NCBI RefSeq assembly: GCF_023702675.1 | Contig: NZ_CP098478.1 | Coordinates: forward strand, 3,844,001 to 3,908,000 | Length of the DNA: 64,000 bases | Direction: 5' to 3' | Origin: Acinetobacter sp. C26M | Lineage (GTDB): Bacteria > Pseudomonadota > Gammaproteobacteria > Pseudomonadales > Moraxellaceae | Shown here: positions 60,248 through 64,000 of the stretch, piece by piece | Layout of the letters: every line of letters begins with the position of its first letter | How positions within the stretch are numbered: position 1 is the first letter of the stretch | Made by a program: the position numbers and the translations under genes | Notes under the pieces: model-generated | Databases searched by the model: none | What the model was told of the DNA's origin: nothing | Seen by the model: the letters and a program-made list of their open reading frames with translations, nothing else

Positions 60248-61156
60248 ATGCGTCTTTTATCTCTCGTTTTGGCTGCATGTTTTACCGTGCTAGCCCCAGT
60301 CTCGACTTTTGCTAAAATTAGCGCGACTGCTCCAGCACAGTCACAAGTTCGCTACAGCACAGAACAACCGTTGCGCTATCGCATTGCTGAACTTGACCCT
60401 CGCTTGAACATCGATCCACAGCAAATGATCGACTTAAGTAAACAAGCAGCTGCAATTTGGGAAAAGAATACCGGTCAAAAATATTTTGTTTATGACCCTG
60501 AAGCAGATTTCGTGATTAATCTCGTTTTTGACCAACGACAAATTCGCAGCATGAAACGTGCTGAAAGTTTGAGCCAACTTGAGCAAGAACAACAGAATTG
60601 GTTGAATAAAAATGAGAAGTTGCAGAAAACCAATGCTGATTTAGTAGAAAGCAATGCACAACTTGAGCTACAAAAGAAAGCTTACGAAACTCAGGCGCAA
60701 CAGTATCAGCAAGGCTTAGCACAATATAAAGCAGACAGTAACAATAAAGCATTGTTCACTGCACTGCAAAAACAGCAACAACAATTGCAGCAACAAGCCC
60801 AAAAGTTGCAGGCAAAAATTACGGAATACAACCAAAAAGTCCAGCAAAGTCAGGCAAAAGCTGAAAAATCAAAACAAGTCCATCAACAGTTAAGTGCTTC
60901 AGTAAATGATTTTAATGAGACATTTAAACCTGAAGTGCTACACAAAGGTCAATTTGATGGAAAACAGATTTTTATTTATGAATTTTCATCAACTGATGAC
61001 TTACGTTTAACCTTAGCACACGAATTTGGTCATGCTCTGGGTCTAAAGCATACTCGTGATCCAAGATCTTTGATGTATCCACGTATTAAAGATCAGGATG
61101 CGAAAGATTTTCAACTGACTGATACTGATCTAAAGCTACTAGGTTTAGCTGATTAA
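60248..61156 (+). CDS. Matrixin/metzincin-like zinc metalloprotease with coiled coil (paralogue 3)
   Basis: 302 residues with signal peptide MRLLSLVLAACFTVLAPVS..FA. Conserved blocks: LRYRIAELDPRLNIDPQQM, YFVYDPEADFVINLVFDQRQ, a Lys/Gln-rich coiled coil about 110-215, LHKGQFDGKQIFIYEF, and HEFGHALGLKH at 258-268 with SLMYP. All catalytic residues are present. The coiled coil differs most among the three copies, suggesting it sets partner or substrate choice. Confidence 0.87.
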   Translation: MRLLSLVLAACFTVLAPVSTFAKISATAPAQSQVRYSTEQPLRYRIAELDPRLNIDPQQMIDLSKQAAAIWEKNTGQKYFVYDPEADFVINLVFDQRQIRSMKRAESLSQLEQEQQNWLNKNEKLQKTNADLVESNAQLELQKKAYETQAQQYQQGLAQYKADSNNKALFTALQKQQQQLQQQAQKLQAKITEYNQKVQQSQAKAEKSKQVHQQLSASVNDFNETFKPEVLHKGQFDGKQIFIYEFSSTDDLRLTLAHEFGHALGLKHTRDPRSLMYPRIKDQDAKDFQLTDTDLKLLGLAD

Positions 61157-61288
61157 AAACAGATCAATAAAACATAATAGGTAGATATAAGATGATCTGC
61201 TAAGCAATAACAAGAATGGGTCGATTCTTTTGATTTATTCATGTTATTGTGATGATAAAACATCATCTTAGCCTTAATGGAGATCAGC

Positions 61289-61660
61289 ATGAGTTATTAT
61301 CATATCTTAATTGAAGTGAACGACCACATCAGTACGATTGAACAAACTCGTGATATCGAACTCTTGAATATTCAAGATATTAGCCCTTATCTCCATGCCA
61401 TCTTAATTCCCTATTTCAATGAGCAAGAGTTAGAGCTTGAAGATGAAAATCTTGCTTATGATGAAGTATTGCACCTTGAGATCAAACAAACACTATTACC
61501 GATCGAACACTTGATTGAAGAAGAACAAAAACAATTACCAAGTGATACCGATGTTACCATCACAGCTTACGAAATCTTTAATGATCGTGATTTAAGCCAA
61601 GATGTCACCGCTGTGATTTTTGATATTTTAGAAGCAGTTAAACTAGATACTGCGCCTTAA
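61289..61660 (+). CDS. Acidic protein of unknown function
   Basis: 123 residues from ATG 61289, with GGAG 5-6 bp upstream. Acidic, no signal or membrane helix, mixed alpha/beta: YYHILIEVNDHISTIEQTRDIELLNIQDISPYLHAILIPYF. No family recognised. Monocistronic with a strong terminator. Confidence 0.75.
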   Translation: MSYYHILIEVNDHISTIEQTRDIELLNIQDISPYLHAILIPYFNEQELELEDENLAYDEVLHLEIKQTLLPIEHLIEEEQKQLPSDTDVTITAYEIFNDRDLSQDVTAVIFDILEAVKLDTAP

Positions 61661-61662
61661 TT

Positions 61663-61691
61663 AAAAAGGTCTGCACTTGGCAGACCTTTTT
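61663..61691. terminator. Bidirectional terminator
   Basis: AAAAAGGTCTGC-ACTTG-GCAGACCTTTTT between the acidic protein gene and the convergent transglycosylase gene. Confidence 0.9.
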
Positions 61692-61709
61692 ATTTTATCT
61701 GATATAAAT

Positions 61710-63008
61710 TTACCGCATCATTTGCTTCGCTTGTTCCTGACGGAACGCACGAAGAATCTGCTGCCCTGCGCGTCCAGTCGGGTTCAAACCTAAGCGAGTT
61801 TGTTCTTGGCGAATTGCTTGTCGGCTTTTATCACCAATCAAACCATCGACTGCACCAATATCATAACCACGTTGCACTAAAAACTTTTGAATTTCACGAC
61901 GTTCTGCACGGGATGTCCCAGCATCATCGGTTGGCCAAGCAGTTAAAAATGGCGTACCCCCACGTAAACGATCGGATAAATGCGCAATGGCTAAACCATA
62001 GCTTTCAGCCGCGTTATAACTATAAATTGCATCGAAATTTTTAAATACTAGGAATAATGGACCATTGGCACCCGCTGGTGAAATCAAACCAGCTGGTGTA
62101 CTGCCCGATAAATTACCTTGAATCAACGCAGTACCATCAGCCCGGGTGACCCCTTGCGCAATCCAGCTATTCAGTGCTTTCTTATTACGACGACTTTCAC
62201 CAGAGATCGACATCCCTTGTGGAATTTTGACTTCAAAACCCCACGGCATGCCAGTTTGCCACCCTGCTCGTTTTAAGAAATTAGCTGTCGAAGCCAAGGC
62301 ATCGGTGGTACTTGAAACCAAATCACGGCGGCCATCTCCATCGAAATCGACGGCTAAACGTTCATAAGTTGATGGCATAAATTGAGTATGGCCAAACGCA
62401 CCAGCCCATGAACCATAAAGCTGGTCTTGGGTTAAATCACCACGTTGTAAAATACGCATGGTGGCAAAAAACTCGCCACGGAAATAACTTTGACGGCGAC
62501 CTTCACAGCTCAAAGTACCCAATGCCTGTAATAAAGGATATTTACCCGAAATATCACCATAGTTACTTTCGACGCCCCACACTGCTACGACCGTTTCGGC
62601 AGGCACACCATATGCCTGCTCAACTCGGTTCAAGACGGCACGATGTTGACTAAGTTTTTGCTGCCCTGCTTGTACACGCTCGTTATCCACAAGGCCCGAC
62701 AAATAATCCCAGATCGGTGTCGAAAATTCAGGCTGATAATTTAATTTATCAATCACGGAATAATCTGGGGTTAAATTTTGCGTATAGCGATCATACGTTG
62801 CACCTGATACACCCGATGCAATCGCCTGTGAACGTAAATTGGCAATACAACCCTGGAAATTGGAATTTGGCGTATAATTACTGCTGGTAACAGCTGCTGT
62901 TGTGGTCGATGTCGAAACTGTTGCACCGTTAATCACAAGCTCGGCATGCGCCTGATTGAAAAAAGTAAATAAGGCAGTGCCTAGAAAAAAAGAAAAATGA
63001 CGTTTCAT
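61710..63008 (-). CDS. Lytic murein transglycosylase (MltB-like) with peptidoglycan-binding domain
   Basis: 432 residues from ATG 63008 with a signal peptide (MKRHFSFFLGTALFTFFNQAHA). The SLT_2 catalytic domain contains VVAVWGVESNYGDISGKYP (catalytic Glu) and GSWAGAFGHTQFMPSTYERLAVDFDGDGRRDL. A C-terminal PG_binding_1 domain (KFLVQRGYDIGAVDGLIGDKSRQAIR) occupies the last 60 residues. It cleaves MurNAc-GlcNAc bonds, forming 1,6-anhydro ends that feed the AmpD/MupP recycling genes in the same window. No lipobox. Confidence 0.92.
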   Translation of the reverse strand: MKRHFSFFLGTALFTFFNQAHAELVINGATVSTSTTTAAVTSSNYTPNSNFQGCIANLRSQAIASGVSGATYDRYTQNLTPDYSVIDKLNYQPEFSTPIWDYLSGLVDNERVQAGQQKLSQHRAVLNRVEQAYGVPAETVVAVWGVESNYGDISGKYPLLQALGTLSCEGRRQSYFRGEFFATMRILQRGDLTQDQLYGSWAGAFGHTQFMPSTYERLAVDFDGDGRRDLVSSTTDALASTANFLKRAGWQTGMPWGFEVKIPQGMSISGESRRNKKALNSWIAQGVTRADGTALIQGNLSGSTPAGLISPAGANGPLFLVFKNFDAIYSYNAAESYGLAIAHLSDRLRGGTPFLTAWPTDDAGTSRAERREIQKFLVQRGYDIGAVDGLIGDKSRQAIRQEQTRLGLNPTGRAGQQILRAFRQEQAKQMMR

Positions 63009-63022
63009 GTCTGAACCAAAAC

Positions 63023-63546
63023 TTTTGAATTTAAATTTCCTCTCCACCTTAACACGCTCTATGAAGATGTATAGTTTGGAAACGTAACTTTAAATTCATT
63101 TGGCGGCTTTTAAATTTAAAACCCTGTTTTTAAATTCATAATTCAGGCTTTATTTTAAATTTAAAAGTTATCAACAAGGTTTGTTTAAATTCAAAAACAT
63201 CACCACTGGATAACACGTCGGTTTTAAATTTAAAACTTATCCACTTTTAAATTCATTTTTCCATATAAACGAGTGATTGTTTCAAACAGGATCCCACAAG
63301 GATAACAAACCCATATTTTTTATGCAGTTATTATAGAAGAAACAGATACCCACAACCCAACAATTTAAATTTAAAAGTTAACCACTCCCTCAGTTTTAAA
63401 TTTAAAACAATACCCTCGTTTTGAATTTAAAACCCACAGACACTTATCCACTGTCATTTAAATTCAAACAACCTCCACTATTTTAAATTCAAAATATCAA
63501 AAACAAGTTATCCACAATAGACTCTTTCTCTATTTTTAAATTTAAA
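63023..63546. repeat. Cluster of about 14 AT-only palindromic repeats
   Basis: Core TTTTAAATTTAAAA (palindromic) or its variants TTTTAAATTCA and TTTTGAATTTAAA. Copies lie near 63024, 63089, 63108, 63128, 63153, 63183, 63222, 63246, 63363, 63394, 63419, 63456, 63481 and 63533, i.e. irregular 15-45 bp spacing with one gap of about 115 bp. None is coding. DnaA-box-like sequences are interleaved. Confidence 0.9.
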
Positions 63547-63603
63547 AAGTATATGAAATAAAAAAAGCGATCCAAAGATCGCTTTTTTAGGTGTTGTGGA
63601 TAA
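63168..63603. promoter_or_regulatory. DnaA-box-like sequences interleaved with the repeats
   Basis: Perfect TTATCCACA at 63508-63516 and, on the other strand, at 63595-63603. One-mismatch TTATCCACT at 63237-63245 and 63444-63452, TTATCAACA at 63168-63176. Weaker: TTATCCAGT (minus, 63205-63213) and TTAACCACT (63378-63386). Together with the AT palindromes this resembles a replication-origin architecture. Confidence 0.55.
63561..63588 (-). terminator. Terminator of purK
   Basis: AAAAAAGCGATC-CAAA-GATCGCTTTTTT; a 12-bp stem located 18 bp past the purK stop codon. Confidence 0.9.
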
Positions 63604-63605
63604 GT

Positions 63606-64000
63606 TTAGATGCTCATATCATCGGTTAATGCCAATGGAACAGGTAATATTTTCGCCAATTGACGGCATAAACTTGTTAAATCATCTGAATGATTTGGCA
63701 TCAAAGTAATATGTCCTAGCTTACGACCCGTACGTTCAGACTTATTATAGAGATGTAAATGCGCGCCATTCAGTGCCAAAACATCTTCTGACTTGGGATG
63801 CTGACCAATAATATTGATCATCACACTTGGGCGAATCACTTCAGTTGCACCCAATGGTAAACCTGCAACCGCACGAATATGGTTTTCAAATTGCGAGCAA
63901 ATCGCGCCTTCAATTGACCAATGTCCTGAATTATGCACACGACAGGCCATTTCATTGGCGCATAAACCTTGTTCTGTGACAAATAGTTCAAGTGTGAGAA
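63606..64000 (-). CDS. purK: 5-(carboxyamino)imidazole ribonucleotide synthase PurK (C-terminal part)
   Basis: ATP-grasp enzyme of purine synthesis; the gene runs off the right end, leaving 131 codons. The motif LFVTEQGLCANEMACRVHNSGHWSIEGA is the hallmark Mg/ATP-binding segment (usually E.APR.HNSGH), followed by CSQFENHIRAVAGLPLG and YNKSERTGRKLGHITL. The Ala-Pro usual before Arg is here Ala-Cys. purE is expected upstream, outside the window. Confidence 0.93.
   Translation of the reverse strand, partial: LTLELFVTEQGLCANEMACRVHNSGHWSIEGAICSQFENHIRAVAGLPLGATEVIRPSVMINIIGQHPKSEDVLALNGAHLHLYNKSERTGRKLGHITLMPNHSDDLTSLCRQLAKILPVPLALTDDMSI

Noticed and set aside
63606..63950. Short separate protein starting at an internal ATG of purK
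   Set aside because: The frame continues upstream to the window edge with the conserved PurK motif, so it is a truncated view of purK.

Overview
The window is a chromosomal segment of an Acinetobacter (Moraxellaceae). The evidence is gene order and protein character: one border of a capsule (K) locus (wza-wzb-wzc, with mnaA and a TviB-like dehydrogenase divergent from it), then fkpA-fklB-murJ-ampD-nadC, a Tat-exported phospholipase C, a DesT-type desaturase system, ubiG-mupP-yciK, an ssu sulfonate operon, ribF-ileS-lspA-slpA, a complete rrn operon, grpE and dnaK. The DNA is AT-rich, with very AT-rich accessory patches. No transposase, integrase, phage gene or CRISPR array was seen.

Layout. 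1-5.8 kb: capsule export (wza, wzb, wzc rightward) facing UDP-sugar genes (leftward) across a 0.57-kb regulatory gap. 5.9-12.1 kb: two FKBP prolyl isomerases, an accessory membrane O-acyltransferase, murJ, ampD, nadC and two small membrane proteins. 12.2-18.7 kb: a lipoprotein-phospholipase C unit, RNase PH, and a desaturase/ferredoxin-reductase operon with three palindromic operators beside a divergent TetR gene. 18.8-24.5 kb: a second TetR, dsbA, ubiG-mupP-yciK, an RcnB-like protein and argA. 24.7-30.5 kb: an alkanesulfonate operon with two substrate-binding lipoproteins, closed by a RutR-like regulator. 30.8-33.7 kb: an AT-rich accessory island with two gene pairs (an unknown protein plus a four-helix membrane protein; a ComF-like phosphoribosyltransferase plus a SLOG-like protein). 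33.9-42.8 kb: nucleosidase, TDT transporter, ribF-ileS-lspA-slpA, an FMN reductase, a candidate regulatory RNA and an AAA ATPase. 42.9-48.6 kb: rrn operon on the minus strand (16S, tRNA-Ile, tRNA-Ala, 23S, 5S). 48.7-64 kb: cyclophilin, esterase, a lipoprotein, an unusual MBL-fold protein with a LysR regulator, grpE, dnaK, a UlaG-like hydrolase, three tandem paralogous metzincin-type proteases, a lytic transglycosylase, a repeat-rich region, and the C-terminal part of purK.

The most notable signals are four. (1) A probable CsrA/RsmA-sequestering small RNA at about 41.51-41.64 kb: four GGA motifs each sit in the loop of a hairpin, and an 18-bp palindrome resembling a GacA box lies upstream. (2) A 0.58-kb intergenic region at 63.02-63.60 kb packs about 14 near-identical AT-only palindromes between several DnaA-box-like sequences, an origin-like architecture. 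(3) Two ParB parS-like sites 21 kb apart suggest an origin-proximal domain. (4) The 30.8-33.7 kb island carries two uncharacterised gene pairs that could be conflict or defence systems.

All functional calls rest on reading the sequence and on recall of protein families; no database search was run.
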